From the NCBI RefSeq assembly GCF_004570865.1, contig NZ_SPQS01000016.1:1-64000 (forward strand): 64,000 bases of DNA, given 5' to 3'. Both the position numbers and the translations under genes were made by a program. Source of the DNA: Bradyrhizobium frederickii (GTDB lineage Bacteria > Pseudomonadota > Alphaproteobacteria > Rhizobiales > Xanthobacteraceae). Position 1 is the first letter of the stretch; each line of letters opens with the position of its first letter. The notes under the pieces are model-generated. The model was not told the origin of the DNA, made no database searches, and worked only from the letters and a program-made list of their open reading frames with translations. Positions 50,765 to 61,055 of the stretch are shown here, one piece after another.

Positions 50765-51406
50765 CTACTCCCCATCCTCCGTGAACACGAATTTCGGCAT
50801 CTCCCATGTGTAGCGCACCGCCAGCAGGCGGAAGCTGATGCCGATCACGAAGGTCAAAATGGTCGAGAGCTCGGCGTTGAGCTTGAGGCCGAACGCGGTC
50901 GCATAGAAAAGGCCGGTCACCACCGACACGCTGGCGTAAAGCTCGGAGCGGAACAGCAGCGGCACGTCGTTGCAGAGCACGTCGCGCAACACGCCGCCGG
51001 CGCAGCCGGTCACCATGCCCGAGACGATGACGATCGGCAGCGACGCGTCCATCTGCCAGGCGACGTCGCAGCCCGCCATGGTGAAGACGACGAGCCCGAT
51101 GGCGTCGAGCACGATGAAGGCGACCTTCAATCGGTGCACGAGACGCGCGAACAGGATGGTGAGGAAGGCCGCGCCGCCGGCCAGCGCGAGATAGATCGGG
51201 TTCTGCACCCAGGCCAGCGGATAATGTCCAAGGAAGAGATCGCGCAGCGTGCCGCCGCCGAGCGCGGTGATGCAACCGAGGAAGCAGACCCCTAACCAGT
51301 CCATGCTGCGGCGCCCGGCGGCCAGCGCAGCCGTCATGCCCTGTGCGGCGACCGCGATCAGAGAAAGAAAATGCAGCACGCTATCGGTCGGCGGCAGGCT
51401 CCACAT
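50765..51406 (-). CDS. TRIC/UPF0126-family membrane channel
   Basis: Start is the ATG at 51406 (MWSLPPTDSVLHFLSLIAVA), behind GGAGGGA. The 213-residue protein has seven hydrophobic helices with two copies of the motif G-G-x-x-R-D (ALGGGTLRDLFLGH and GCAGGVLRDVLCND), the hallmark of the prokaryotic trimeric intracellular cation channel family. It probably conducts K+ or a related ion in the inner membrane; the physiological role in bacteria is unclear. Confidence 0.88.
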   Translation of the reverse strand: MWSLPPTDSVLHFLSLIAVAAQGMTAALAAGRRSMDWLGVCFLGCITALGGGTLRDLFLGHYPLAWVQNPIYLALAGGAAFLTILFARLVHRLKVAFIVLDAIGLVVFTMAGCDVAWQMDASLPIVIVSGMVTGCAGGVLRDVLCNDVPLLFRSELYASVSVVTGLFYATAFGLKLNAELSTILTFVIGISFRLLAVRYTWEMPKFVFTEDGE

Positions 51407-51572
51407 CGCCTTGTTCCCTCCTCGCGCCCCCTGGAACTCGCTTTCAGTTCCCGGGAACAACAGGTTCCCGATTCCCGGTGGCGGAGCAACATGCGACGAA
51501 AGCATAAGGAGCGCGGAACAGAATCTCGCATCCCCGGGTTGTTCGGGCGTCTTAACCGAGGAGACCCAATCG

Positions 51573-51965
51573 ATGGCTGACGACCGTTTTCCCAACGATC
51601 CGTACCGCCCGAACCTCGCCGACGATGAGTATCTTCGCGCGGCGCGCCGGGATGCCGACCTTCAGGCCGATCCCGAGCTTGGCGAAGGCCCCGCCTCCAG
51701 CGGCAAGGTTGCCTTGTTCGCCGTTGCGATCGCGCTTGTGCTGGGCGCCGTGTTCTACGGCCTGAACAATACCAGCACGACCAATCAGGCCAGCAACGCG
51801 CCGACCTCGCAGACGGCACAGACGCAGCCCGCCACTCCGGCCGCGCCTCCCGGCATGCGCGACGTGACGCCGCGCACCAACACCGCACCGGGCGTGACCA
51901 CGGGCGCGGCGCCGAGCAAGCCGGCCCCGGATGCGCAGACGCCGTCTGACGGCGCGAAGCAATAG
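51573..51965 (+). CDS. Small membrane-anchored hypothetical protein
   Basis: The 130-residue product starts MADDRFPNDPYRPNLADDEY, has one TM helix at about residues 50-67 (VALFAVAIALVLGAVFYGL) and a disordered Thr, Pro, Ala-rich outside part (TSQTAQTQPATPAAPPG). The frame is open further upstream but without coding look. Conserved-type Bradyrhizobium protein, function unknown. Confidence 0.7.
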   Translation: MADDRFPNDPYRPNLADDEYLRAARRDADLQADPELGEGPASSGKVALFAVAIALVLGAVFYGLNNTSTTNQASNAPTSQTAQTQPATPAAPPGMRDVTPRTNTAPGVTTGAAPSKPAPDAQTPSDGAKQ

Positions 51966-51979
51966 TAACTCGATAGCTG

Positions 51980-52082
51980 TCGTCGCCCGGCTTGACCGGG
52001 CGACCCAGTATTCCAGAGGCCGCGCGGATTGAAGCGATCGGCCGCGGCGTACCGGATGCCTCGGTCAAGCCGGGGCATGACA
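51980..52082. repeat. CGTCGCCCGGCTTGACCGGG palindromic repeat
   Basis: CGTCGCCCGGCTTGACCGGGCGAC is mirrored by GGATGCCTCGGTCAAGCCGGGGCATGAC. It belongs with 41443-41542, 54682-54806 and 61666-61754. Confidence 0.75.
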
Positions 52083-52150
52083 TCGAGAAATGAAAGAGCG
52101 GCGGGACGCATGTCTCGCCGCTCTTCGTTTCTCCAGATTTTCGTTTGGTG

Positions 52151-52960
52151 TCAGCTGAACATCTTGTTGAGCTCGCCGCCGGGATAGCCGCTGCCGAGCT
52201 CGGTAAACGTCCCCTTCTCCGCCATCTCCTTCGCCGCGCGCATGAAGCCGCCCCAGGCGACGCGGGCCAGCGAGCCGCCGACGCTGATCCGGCGCACGCC
52301 GAGATCCTCGGCCTCCTTCAGCGACAGGCCGGACGCGCCAATCAAGAGATTGAACGGCTTTGGTGCGACAGCCTTCACCACGGCGCTGATGTCCTCGCGA
52401 GTCTTCAGGCCCGGCGCATAAAGGCAGTCGGCGCCGGCGTCGGCATAGGCGGTCAGCCTGTCGATGACGAGCTTGAGATCGGTCACGCCCCACAAATAGG
52501 CTTCGCAGCGGCCGACCAGCAACGTGCCGCTGTCACCGATCGCCTTGCGCGAGGCCTTGATGCGCTCGACCGCGAGCGTGTGGTCGTAGAGCGGCTTGGC
52601 CTTGTCGCCGGTGGAGTCTTCGATCGACAGACCGGCGACGCCGGTGCGCACGCAGCGCTCGACATTGTCCGCCACCTTGTCCGGCTCGACCGCAAAGCCG
52701 CCCTCGAAATCGGCGTTGAGGGGAATGTCGACGGCCGAGCTCAATGCTGCCAGATGCTGACAGACGTCCTCGACCGTGACGTGGTTGTCGGCCTTGCCGA
52801 TGGTCCAGGCAAAGCCCGCGCTCGACGAGGCGATCGCCTTGAAACCGAGATGCTGCAACGCCTTGGCGCTGCCGACGTCGACCGGATTGGGCAGGATGAA
52901 GCAGCCGCTCTCGTGCATCTTCTTGAAGGTCGCGCGCTTGTCAGCAGTTGTCACATGCAT
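52151..52960 (-). CDS. Isocitrate lyase/PEP-mutase-family enzyme
   Basis: The start is the ATG at 52960. The 269-residue TIM barrel has AIASSSAGFAWTIGKADNHV, IPLNADFEGGF with the metal-binding acidic residues, GLSIEDSTG and GTLLVGRCEAYLW. The Cys of isocitrate lyase (KKCGH) is missing; GRCEA occupies the region. It probably acts on a 2-keto or dicarboxylic acid, forming or breaking a C-C or C-P bond, but the substrate cannot be told. It is a single gene. Confidence 0.85.
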   Translation of the reverse strand: MHVTTADKRATFKKMHESGCFILPNPVDVGSAKALQHLGFKAIASSSAGFAWTIGKADNHVTVEDVCQHLAALSSAVDIPLNADFEGGFAVEPDKVADNVERCVRTGVAGLSIEDSTGDKAKPLYDHTLAVERIKASRKAIGDSGTLLVGRCEAYLWGVTDLKLVIDRLTAYADAGADCLYAPGLKTREDISAVVKAVAPKPFNLLIGASGLSLKEAEDLGVRRISVGGSLARVAWGGFMRAAKEMAEKGTFTELGSGYPGGELNKMFS

Positions 52961-53030
52961 GTTTCTCTCCCTATTTGCCGCGAAGACATAAGCGCGCATT
53001 CACGGCAGCGCCAGAGCGCGCCGGACAGCG

Positions 53031-53381
53031 CTAGTGGGCGTCGTGCACCGCGCGGCTGTCCTTCGGCGCCTGCTCGCGATCGTTCATGCTGTAGTCCCTG
53101 ATCACGCTGGCGATGCGCAGATGATAATCGGCGAAGATTTTTGCGCGGCCCTTGGCCTGGGTGCGGCGATGCTCCATCGTGTTGCGCCAGGCGGCGACGG
53201 CCGCCTCGTCCCGCCAGAACGACACCGACAGGATCTTGCCCTTCTCGGTCAGGCTCTCGAAACGCTCGACCGAGATGAAGCCGTCGATGGTTTGCAGCAG
53301 CGGCTTCAGATCGGCAGCGAGGTCGAAATAATCCTGGCGGTATTCCGGCTTGGGCCAGACCTCGAAGATTACAGCGATCAT
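53031..53381 (-). CDS. ABM-family monooxygenase-like protein
   Basis: A 116-residue dimeric alpha-beta barrel with MIAVIFEVWPKPEYRQDYFD, FISVERFESLTEKGKILSVS, FWRDEAAVAAWRNTMEHRRT. Family members cleave small quinones or haem or have no known activity. It lies near the NIPSNAP protein of like fold, in the same direction. Confidence 0.8.
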   Translation of the reverse strand: MIAVIFEVWPKPEYRQDYFDLAADLKPLLQTIDGFISVERFESLTEKGKILSVSFWRDEAAVAAWRNTMEHRRTQAKGRAKIFADYHLRIASVIRDYSMNDREQAPKDSRAVHDAH

Positions 53382-53417
53382 GGGCGTCTCCTCGTCATTG
53401 GTGGCCTACAATACCAC

Positions 53418-53726
53418 TCATAGGACCACCTGGCGCAGGAAGGTGCGTTCTTCGGCGAGGATGAATTTGTGTTCCTCGGCGAAATGAAAGTTGGCCATGC
53501 CTTCGGCATCCTGCCGCAGCCGGGCGCGATAGGTCTCATAGGCGGCCAGGCTCTCGAACGTGATCAGCCCAAAGGCGATGTTGTTGGTGCCCTCATGCGG
53601 CATGAAATAGCCGATCAGATCGCCACCGCATTTCGGGATGATGGTGAGCCAGCGCTTCGAATAGTCCTCGAACTGCGCGCGCTTGAAGGGGTCGAGCTGG
53701 TAGCGGATGAAGACGGTGACGGACAT
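53418..53726 (-). CDS. NIPSNAP-family protein
   Basis: The 102-residue product shows VTVFIRYQLDPFKRAQFEDY, CGGDLIGYFMPHEGTNNIAF and LITFESLAAYETYRARLRQD, which is the NIPSNAP dimeric barrel. Function of bacterial members is unknown. It is probably co-transcribed with the ABM gene, 36 bases further on. Confidence 0.8.
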   Translation of the reverse strand: MSVTVFIRYQLDPFKRAQFEDYSKRWLTIIPKCGGDLIGYFMPHEGTNNIAFGLITFESLAAYETYRARLRQDAEGMANFHFAEEHKFILAEERTFLRQVVL

Positions 53727-53767
53727 GGTGGGCTCCTTGTTTTCTCCGTCATTGCGAGCCGCGAAGC

Positions 53768-53855
53768 CGTAGGGTGGGCAGAGCGAAGCGTGCCCACGTC
53801 CTTTGTCCGCAACGACGATTGGTGGGCACGTCGCTGCGCTCCTTTGCCCACCCTA
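53768..53855. repeat. GTAGGGTGGGCAGAG intergenic repeat, copy 2
   Basis: Arms GTAGGGTGGGCAGAGCG and CCTTTGCCCACCCTAC with inner GCGTGCCCACG / GGTGGGCACG. Located between divergent genes. Confidence 0.8.
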
Positions 53856-53934
53856 CGTCTTCGCTCCCCGCACTGACGAACTGGGCACACGCTACGCGCT
53901 TGCCCGACTGTAATGCTTCGGCTACCATCGAAGC

Positions 53935-54633
53935 ATGAAATCAGGACCCGACATCGCCATGGTCGCTGCGCTGGTCGGCGACCCCGCCCGCGCCAACATG
54001 CTCACCGCGCTGATGAACGGCCGCGCGCTGACCGCGAGCGAGCTGGCGCAGGAGGCCGGCATCACGCCGCAGACGGCGAGCTCGCACCTGGCCAAGCTCG
54101 AGGCCGGCGGCCTGATCGAGCCGGAGAAGCAGGGCCGCCACCGCTATTATCGCCTCACCGACGACGACGTCGCCGGCGTGCTCGAAGGTCTCGCCGGACT
54201 TGCGGCGCGGACCGGCCATATGCGGGTGCGCACCGGGCCAAAGGATCCGGCGCTGCGGCGCGCGCGGATCTGTTACGACCATCTCGCCGGCGATCTCGGC
54301 GTGCAGATGCTCGATTCCTTGCGCGAGCGGAATCTGGTCCGGCAGAAGAAGCAGGAAATCGAGCTGACCGCCGAGGGCGAGCGCTTTCTCGCAAAGCATC
54401 TGCAGATCTCGCCCGACATGCTGGCTCATCCGCGCCGTCCGGTGTGCAAGGCCTGCCTCGACTGGAGCGAGCGGCGGCATCACCTCGCCGGCACGCTGGG
54501 GGCCGCCATGATGCAGCGCTTCGCCGAGCTGAAATGGGCGGCGCGCGACGCCACGCCCGGCAGCCGCGTCGTGAATTTCACCCGTACCGGCGAGAAGCAG
54601 TTTGCCGCGCTGTTCGGCAACGGGAAGGACTGA
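53935..54633 (+). CDS. ArsR-family winged-helix regulator
   Basis: The 232-residue protein begins with an ArsR HTH: MVAALVGDPARANMLTALMN, SELAQEAGITPQTASSHLAK, LEAGGLIEPEKQGRHRYYRL. A longer C-terminal part with RPVCKACLDWSERRHHLAGT is found in a group of ArsR proteins that may sense organic ligands through cysteine. The alpha/beta hydrolase gene follows on the same strand after a repeat and may be its target. Confidence 0.88.
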   Translation: MKSGPDIAMVAALVGDPARANMLTALMNGRALTASELAQEAGITPQTASSHLAKLEAGGLIEPEKQGRHRYYRLTDDDVAGVLEGLAGLAARTGHMRVRTGPKDPALRRARICYDHLAGDLGVQMLDSLRERNLVRQKKQEIELTAEGERFLAKHLQISPDMLAHPRRPVCKACLDWSERRHHLAGTLGAAMMQRFAELKWAARDATPGSRVVNFTRTGEKQFAALFGNGKD

Positions 54634-54681
54634 TCACGCGGGGCGCGTGGGTTCGCACGTTTGCGTGTGAATGCGAGCTCT

Positions 54682-54806
54682 CGTCGTGGCCGGGCTTGAC
54701 CCGGCCATTCACGCGTTTATGGCCACGTCATTCCGGGGCGGCTCGCAGAGCCGAACTTGGAATCTCGAGGTTCCGGGTTCGATGCTTCGCATCGCCCCGG
54801 AACGAC
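54682..54806. repeat. CGTGGCCGGGCTTGACCCGG repeat
   Basis: Begins CGTCGTGGCCGGGCTTGACC and ends CATCGCCCCGGAACGAC, with GTCATTCCGGGGCGGCTCGC in the middle; same family as 41443-41542. It fills the space between the ArsR and hydrolase genes. Confidence 0.75.
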
Positions 54807-54827
54807 ATGGCCAACCACGAGACCCCC

Positions 54828-55838
54828 ATGATCCGCATCCTCTCCGCCGCACTCGCGGTCGCCCTCCTCGCTTTCCCCTTCACGCCTACGCGCGCCGCCG
54901 ACAGCCCGCCCCGTGAGCCCTATGGCATCGCGCTCGAAGGCTTTGCCTATCCCTATCCCGTGCACCTCCTGCCGGTCGTCAACGACGGCGAGCAGCTCAG
55001 CATGGCCTACATGGACGTGTCTCCCGCGCAGCCGAACGGCCGCACCGTCGTCCTGCTGCACGGGCGCAATTTCCCGTCGAGCTATTGGGCACCCGTGATC
55101 AAGATGCTGAGCGAGGCCGGCTTTCGCGTCGTGGTGCCGGACCAGATCGGATTCGGCAAATCCTCCAAGCCGCAGGGCGAACTGCATTTCGACAATCTGG
55201 CGCGCAACACCATTGCGCTGCTCGATCACCTCAAGATCGACAAGGCCGAGATCGTCGCCCACTCGCTCGGCGGCATGCTCGGCGCGCGCATCGCCCGCGC
55301 CTATCCCGACCGCGTCGCCCATCTGGTGCTGACCGCGCCGATCGGGCTGGAGGATTACCGCCTCTACGTACCCCCGACGCCGACCGAGAAGATGATCGAG
55401 ACCGAGGACAAGCTCACGGCGGAAGGCTATTGCAAGCAGCTCCAGACCAATTACGCGATCAAGCTGCCGGCCGAGGCAATCACGCCGTTCATCGATGCCC
55501 GCTTCAACATCAAGGGCAGCCCCGACTATCCGCGCTGGCTGCGCGCCTTCGTCAGTTCCGGCCAGATGATCTACCGAGAGCCGGTGGCGCACGAGATTCC
55601 GCTCATCGCGCTGCCCACGCTGTTCATCATGGGGGCCGACGACCACAACGCGCCGGGCCGGCCACTCGCGCCCGAGGCGCTGCGGGCCAAGATGGGGCAG
55701 AACGCCGAACTGGCGAAGGCGCTGGCGACGAAGATGCCGAATGCGCGGGCAGAAGTGATCCCGAACACCGGCCATCTCGTCTTCCTGGAGGCGCCCGATA
55801 AGTACAAGGAGCTGGTGCTTGGTTTTCTCGGCCGCTAG
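54828..55838 (+). CDS. Secreted alpha/beta hydrolase
   Basis: The ATG at 54828 yields a signal peptide (RILSAALAVALLAFPFTPTR); the ATG at 54807 is an alternative. The 336-residue protein has VVLLHGRN (oxyanion HG at 78-79), the nucleophile elbow AHSLGGM with Ser146, FIMGADDHNAP with the acid, and IPNTGHLVFLEAP with the His. Substrate is not known; epoxide hydrolase, esterase or haloalkane dehalogenase activity is possible. Confidence 0.85.
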   Translation: MIRILSAALAVALLAFPFTPTRAADSPPREPYGIALEGFAYPYPVHLLPVVNDGEQLSMAYMDVSPAQPNGRTVVLLHGRNFPSSYWAPVIKMLSEAGFRVVVPDQIGFGKSSKPQGELHFDNLARNTIALLDHLKIDKAEIVAHSLGGMLGARIARAYPDRVAHLVLTAPIGLEDYRLYVPPTPTEKMIETEDKLTAEGYCKQLQTNYAIKLPAEAITPFIDARFNIKGSPDYPRWLRAFVSSGQMIYREPVAHEIPLIALPTLFIMGADDHNAPGRPLAPEALRAKMGQNAELAKALATKMPNARAEVIPNTGHLVFLEAPDKYKELVLGFLGR

Positions 55839-56028
55839 CGACACTTGTGTGTCGTCTGAGGCAGGATGCGCGGAACGTTCATGCCGCATTCAGGTCATGA
55901 TTGGCAGGTTTGGATTGCGACGTGTCGGCACGCCCCAGATTTAACGTGTCGAATCGTGTCTCTTGATTCATTGTGCGCCAAAAGCGCCATTCCCCTAGCC
56001 TGCCTCCAAAGACGAGAAGGAAGACCCA

Positions 56029-56277
56029 ATGAAATACCTGTTTGCCGCCGCCATGCTGGCCAGCGCGGTCGTCGGTTTCGGCGAGGCGGCCAGCGCCGCC
56101 GAGGGTTGCGGCCGAGGGTTCTATCGCGGTCCCTATGGCCATTGCCGCCCGATGCGCGGCGCGGTCGTGGTGCGCCCCGCGCCCGTGGTGGTCGCCCCGC
56201 CGGTCGTCGTCGTGCCCCGCGCGCGCGTATGCCCCTATGGCTTCCGCTGGTACGCCGGCCGCTGCCGCCCGTTCTGA
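56029..56277 (+). CDS. GCG_CRPN-type small secreted protein
   Basis: In 82 residues a signal peptide (KYLFAAAMLASAVVGFGEA) is followed by AEGCGRGFYRGPYGHCRPM, the GCGxGxxRxxxGxC prefix of the GCG_CRPN family, a Val/Pro run and a C-terminal CPYGFRWYAGRCRPF. The family is frequent in Bradyrhizobium and relatives; function unknown. It ends in its own terminator. Confidence 0.8.
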   Translation: MKYLFAAAMLASAVVGFGEAASAAEGCGRGFYRGPYGHCRPMRGAVVVRPAPVVVAPPVVVVPRARVCPYGFRWYAGRCRPF

Positions 56278-56297
56278 TCTTTCTTCATCTCAACATG

Positions 56298-56330
56298 GCC
56301 GCGCGGCGAAAGCCTGCGCGGCCTTTTTTC
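56298..56330 (+). terminator. Intrinsic terminator of the GCG_CRPN gene
   Basis: GGCCGCGC and GCGCGGCC form an eight-base stem; the inner GGCGAAAGCC extends it with a GAAA tetraloop. CTTTTTT follows on the plus strand. Confidence 0.85.
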
Positions 56331-56434
56331 GTTTCAGGGTGCCGCCGGCGATTCGCCGCGAAACTGGAGCACCTCAAAATCGAAACGGGGACCGCCGGCT
56401 GCGATCCCCGTCCCATTTGCGCTGTGCCGCGGGC

Positions 56435-56719
56435 TTACCAATAATGGCGACGGTGCCAGCGCCGGTAGTGCCGGCGCCAATGACGGCGACGCCAGCCCCA
56501 GTGGCGGTGATGGCCATGCCAGTGCACCTGCTCGGGCGTCAGCTTCTCGGCTTCCTCGCTGGTGGTGACGGCAGGGTGAGCGTCGGGACTGCCCTCCGGC
56601 GTGCGGGCGGGATCAGAGACAGGAAGCGGTGACAACGGCGCGGCCTGCGCGGTCGCAGCGAAGACGGCGGCGCCCGCCGTCACCCCCAAGGCAAGTTTCA
56701 AAAAGTTCCGGCGCTCCAT
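56435..56719 (-). CDS. Small secreted His/Arg/Trp-rich protein
   Basis: A Tat-type start (MERRNFLKLALGVTAGAAVF) is followed by a short Pro-rich piece and a C-terminus of His, Arg and Trp (HWHGHHRHWGWRRRHWRRHY). Such short proteins may bind metal or nucleic acid, or be unstructured; function unknown. The RRxFLK motif shows Tat export. Confidence 0.7.
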   Translation of the reverse strand: MERRNFLKLALGVTAGAAVFAATAQAAPLSPLPVSDPARTPEGSPDAHPAVTTSEEAEKLTPEQVHWHGHHRHWGWRRRHWRRHYRRWHRRHYW

Positions 56720-56833
56720 GACATGTCCTCTAGGCTATCGAGCAAGTGATGCAGAGGAAGTGTCGCGGCCACGACATGAACCAAGGCTGAATCGTGCGTT
56801 CAGACTCGCTGCGAAGCGACGGTTCGAAGTGCT

Positions 56834-57148
56834 CTACGTCGAAAACTCCTGCGCCAGCACCATCGTCTCGCGCGAGCGCTTCACGTCGGGCCAGTCGCGG
56901 TTGAAATCGGCGACCAGCTTTTGCAGCGCGTCACCTTTCAGCATCGCCGCGAGCTTGGCCTCGTCATCGAATTGATACATCGCCTGGTGCAGCGAGGGAT
57001 CATCGAGGCTCCAGAACCGCGACGCCCTGCTGACACCGAATGCCTTCACCGCATCGGGCAGATGTTCCGTCTCGTACCACCTGTCGAAGGCGGCGCGCTT
57101 TTCGGCGTCGGGGACAATGGCGCGGACGACGAAGAAGGCGGCAGGCAT
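56834..57148 (-). CDS. Dimeric alpha-beta barrel protein (EthD-like)
   Basis: The start is the ATG at 57148. The 104-residue product has FFVVRAIVPDAEKRAAFDRW, YETEHLPDAVKAFGVSRASR and ALQKLVADFNRDWPDVKRSR, the EthD/DUF4286-like pattern with His in WYETEHLP. Function unknown; possibly an oxidative or degradative enzyme. Confidence 0.75.
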   Translation of the reverse strand: MPAAFFVVRAIVPDAEKRAAFDRWYETEHLPDAVKAFGVSRASRFWSLDDPSLHQAMYQFDDEAKLAAMLKGDALQKLVADFNRDWPDVKRSRETMVLAQEFST

Positions 57149-57278
57149 CGGATTTCCTCCTGTTGTTTGAACCGAGACTAACCGCTTGCGCCGCCGGCGA
57201 CAAAAAGAGTTGGCACCGGTGTCGGAATGGGCGCCCCTCGCCCGTCCTTTGCTTCGAACCAGGACATGGAGACAGCAA

Positions 57279-57932
57279 ATGGCCGACCTTACCCTGACCA
57301 CTTTCGATTGGGTTCCCGAAGGGCCGCGTGGCCTCGTGCGCGACCTCCGCGTGCGCTGGGCCCTCGAAGAGGCCGCTCTGCCCTATCGCGTCGCCAGCGT
57401 GCCGTTCGACGATCGCGGGCCCGCGCACTTCGCGCACCAGCCGTTCGGCCAGGTGCCGTGGCTGACCGACGGCGACCTCTCGATCTTCGAGACCGGCGCG
57501 ATCCTGCTGCATCTTGGCGAACGCAGCGAGAAGCTGATGCCCACAGGTCTGCGCGGTCGGGCCGAGACGACGAAATGGGTGTTCGCGGCGCTCAATTCGG
57601 TGGAGATGGCGAGCCTGCCCTGGGCAATCTCGAAATTCATGGGACATCCGACCGACACGGCGGCGTGGAAGTTCGTGGACGACTTCCTCAAGCTTCGGCT
57701 TAAGCATCTCGAACCGGTATTGGCTAGCCGCGAATGGCTGGCCGGCTCCTTCTCCGTCGCCGACCTCCTGATGTCGGACGTGCTGCGCGTCGTCGATCAA
57801 TTCGGCGGACTGACGGACAGTCCTGCCTGCCGCGCCTACGTCGCGCGCGCCACCGGCCGTCCGGCGTTCATCAAGGCGCACGCCGACCAGTTGGCGCATT
57901 TCGCTGCGGCGGATAAGGCGCGCGGAACGTGA
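57279..57932 (+). CDS. Glutathione S-transferase family protein
   Basis: The start is the ATG at 57279 behind GGAGA. The 217-residue protein has an N-terminal thioredoxin fold (EEAALPYRVASVPFDDRGPA, then FGQVPWLTDGDLSIFETGAI with the conserved Pro and E-T/S glutathione contact) and an all-helical C-domain (FSVADLLMSDVLRVVDQFGG). Substrate unknown. Confidence 0.9.
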   Translation: MADLTLTTFDWVPEGPRGLVRDLRVRWALEEAALPYRVASVPFDDRGPAHFAHQPFGQVPWLTDGDLSIFETGAILLHLGERSEKLMPTGLRGRAETTKWVFAALNSVEMASLPWAISKFMGHPTDTAAWKFVDDFLKLRLKHLEPVLASREWLAGSFSVADLLMSDVLRVVDQFGGLTDSPACRAYVARATGRPAFIKAHADQLAHFAAADKARGT

Positions 57933-58006
57933 TGCGCCTCACACAATCGATCCAGCGCCCGGCCTATAGTCGCCAGCGCCGGACGGAAGCAATTGAAAGG
58001 TGACAC

Positions 58007-58159
58007 ATGGTCCGCATCGAATATCTCAAGCGACAGATCGCCCGCGCCGAGCGACTGGCCAAGGCCATCCTCGACCGGCAGACCGCCGAGCGGCTGCAAG
58101 CCTTCGCCGCCGAATGCCGCACGGAATTGTCGGAGCTGACGCTCAAGAGCGCCGCGTGA
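58007..58159 (+). CDS. Short conserved-looking helical protein (50 aa)
   Basis: An ATG at 58007 behind AAAGGTG opens a frame of 50 codons: MVRIEYLKRQIARAERLAKA, then LDRQTAERLQAFAAECRTEL and ending LKSAA. It is one amphipathic helical hairpin with clear coding third-position GC. Short proteins of this type occur in rhizobia; function unknown. Confidence 0.65.
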   Translation: MVRIEYLKRQIARAERLAKAILDRQTAERLQAFAAECRTELSELTLKSAA

Positions 58160-58175
58160 GGCGTGCTGGCGCGCG

Positions 58176-58523
58176 TCACACCAGCTTCAGCGGCGCATCG
58201 GCAACGACGCGCAGGTCGATACTGCCGATCAACGTCGCACGCCGCGCCTCCGCAGCGCTGATGGCCTCGTCCGTCTGCCGCAGTGTGCTCACGTTCGAGC
58301 CGAGCGAGACGATCCCGCCGAGCACCAGGGCGATCGAACCGAGCGCGGCAGTCTGACCGAATCCAAACACGCCGAGGATCGTCACCAGCAGCAACGCGGC
58401 CCCGCCACCGATCGCGATCTTGGACGCCAGGATGTACTTCCGGCAGCGCTCGGCGATCTCGGCGAGTCGCTCGATGCGATCTTCGATGTCGGAGATTTCG
58501 TCGGTCGGATCGTCTTCAGTCAT
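58176..58523 (-). CDS. Two-TM hypothetical protein
   Basis: The start is the ATG at 58523. The 115-residue protein has an acidic coiled N-terminus (ISDIEDRIERLAEIAERCRK) and two hydrophobic helices (IAIGGGAALLLVTILGVFGF and LGSIALVLGGIVSLGSNV). Function unknown. Confidence 0.7.
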   Translation of the reverse strand: MTEDDPTDEISDIEDRIERLAEIAERCRKYILASKIAIGGGAALLLVTILGVFGFGQTAALGSIALVLGGIVSLGSNVSTLRQTDEAISAAEARRATLIGSIDLRVVADAPLKLV

Positions 58524-58584
58524 CGGATTTGCGAGCGAACGGATCGGGGCACAAACGAACTTCGTTGATAGAGCACGCCACCGC

Positions 58585-59130
58585 CTAGGACACCGGCACG
58601 ACGCATGCGGGGATAGGCCCAGGCGACATAGCGGGCTCGCGCGAAGAATCACCAGGGCTGGCCGGCACTTCAGAATCCTTTCCAACGCCGGGTAAGACCC
58701 TGACGCGAACAGCCACCCGGTCCCGCCTTCGATCGGCGATCGCTTCGTAGCGCAGACTATCCGGCCCGCTGTAACCCGCTCGAGCCGAGTAGAAAATGCT
58801 TATGCCGCGGACCCAGCGCCCGACACAAGATCGATCCCCTCCAGAGTCGCCCGCCACCTCGAAATCTTCAATACGATAACAGACGCTCCCGTGTTCCGGT
58901 GTCTTCACGAGCAAAAGCCGGGGAAGCTCGATCGGCGCGCACGTATTGTCCGCGTCGGCGTAGCCTTCGATAACGGTCTCTTCCGACGTCCGGGCGGTGA
59001 CGGTCATCTCGCTCTCTTGCGCGAAGCACGAGATGTTCATCGCGAGGACTCCGGACAACACGCCCAATAGCAGGTCGCACGATCCGATGGCGCGACGCCA
59101 TGTTCTCGAGCGACGCCGCCGAATTGCCAT
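58585..59130 (-). CDS. Hypothetical exported protein
   Basis: A basic N-terminus and a hydrophobic segment (SCDLLLGVLSGVLAMNISCF) give an export signal. The mature part is beta-rich with three Cys (NTCAPIELPRL, GSVCYRIEDF, GDRSCVGRW) and SGPDSLRYEAIADRRRDRVA, the last resembling Ig-like cadherin repeats that carry GxxDxFxY. Function unknown. Confidence 0.7.
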   Translation of the reverse strand: MAIRRRRSRTWRRAIGSCDLLLGVLSGVLAMNISCFAQESEMTVTARTSEETVIEGYADADNTCAPIELPRLLLVKTPEHGSVCYRIEDFEVAGDSGGDRSCVGRWVRGISIFYSARAGYSGPDSLRYEAIADRRRDRVAVRVRVLPGVGKDSEVPASPGDSSREPAMSPGPIPACVVPVS

Positions 59131-59146
59131 GACGTTTCCCGCCCCC

Positions 59147-60679
<1,533 letters not shown>

Positions 60680-61055
60680 TTGCTCCCGCCAGTTCTTAGC
60701 CTAAATGCGATTGCCGGGGGTTCTAACACGGCATTTTGCAAGCCGGAAAGCGCCTTTCCACGTCGCAGGGCTGCCCTGAGGCAGCGGGAAAGCGCAAGGA
60801 ATTCCAAAGTTTTGTCGGGGAGCCGATGGCGGACGCGGGAATGGCTGGACGAGCCAGCTTTGGGCGTCGCCCGTCCCGGCCGGGGCGGCTCGCAGACGAG
60901 CGCCTGATCCCCGCCATTGCCCGCAATTGGTGTCCCCGCCCGGTTGACCCGGCCTGTCGATTCAGGCTTGCTTCGCGCTTGCGATCAGGCGCCGAAAGTT
61001 GCGTGAGCCCAGTCGGTACGGCGGCGGTCACCACGCCTTGGCCCAGGCACCACAC
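60680..61055. other. Intergenic space between divergent carboxylase and coiled-coil genes
   Basis: About 376 bases. Open frames here overlap one another on both strands and look like shadows of GC-rich DNA. No repeat family or clear promoter was recognised. Confidence 0.55.
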
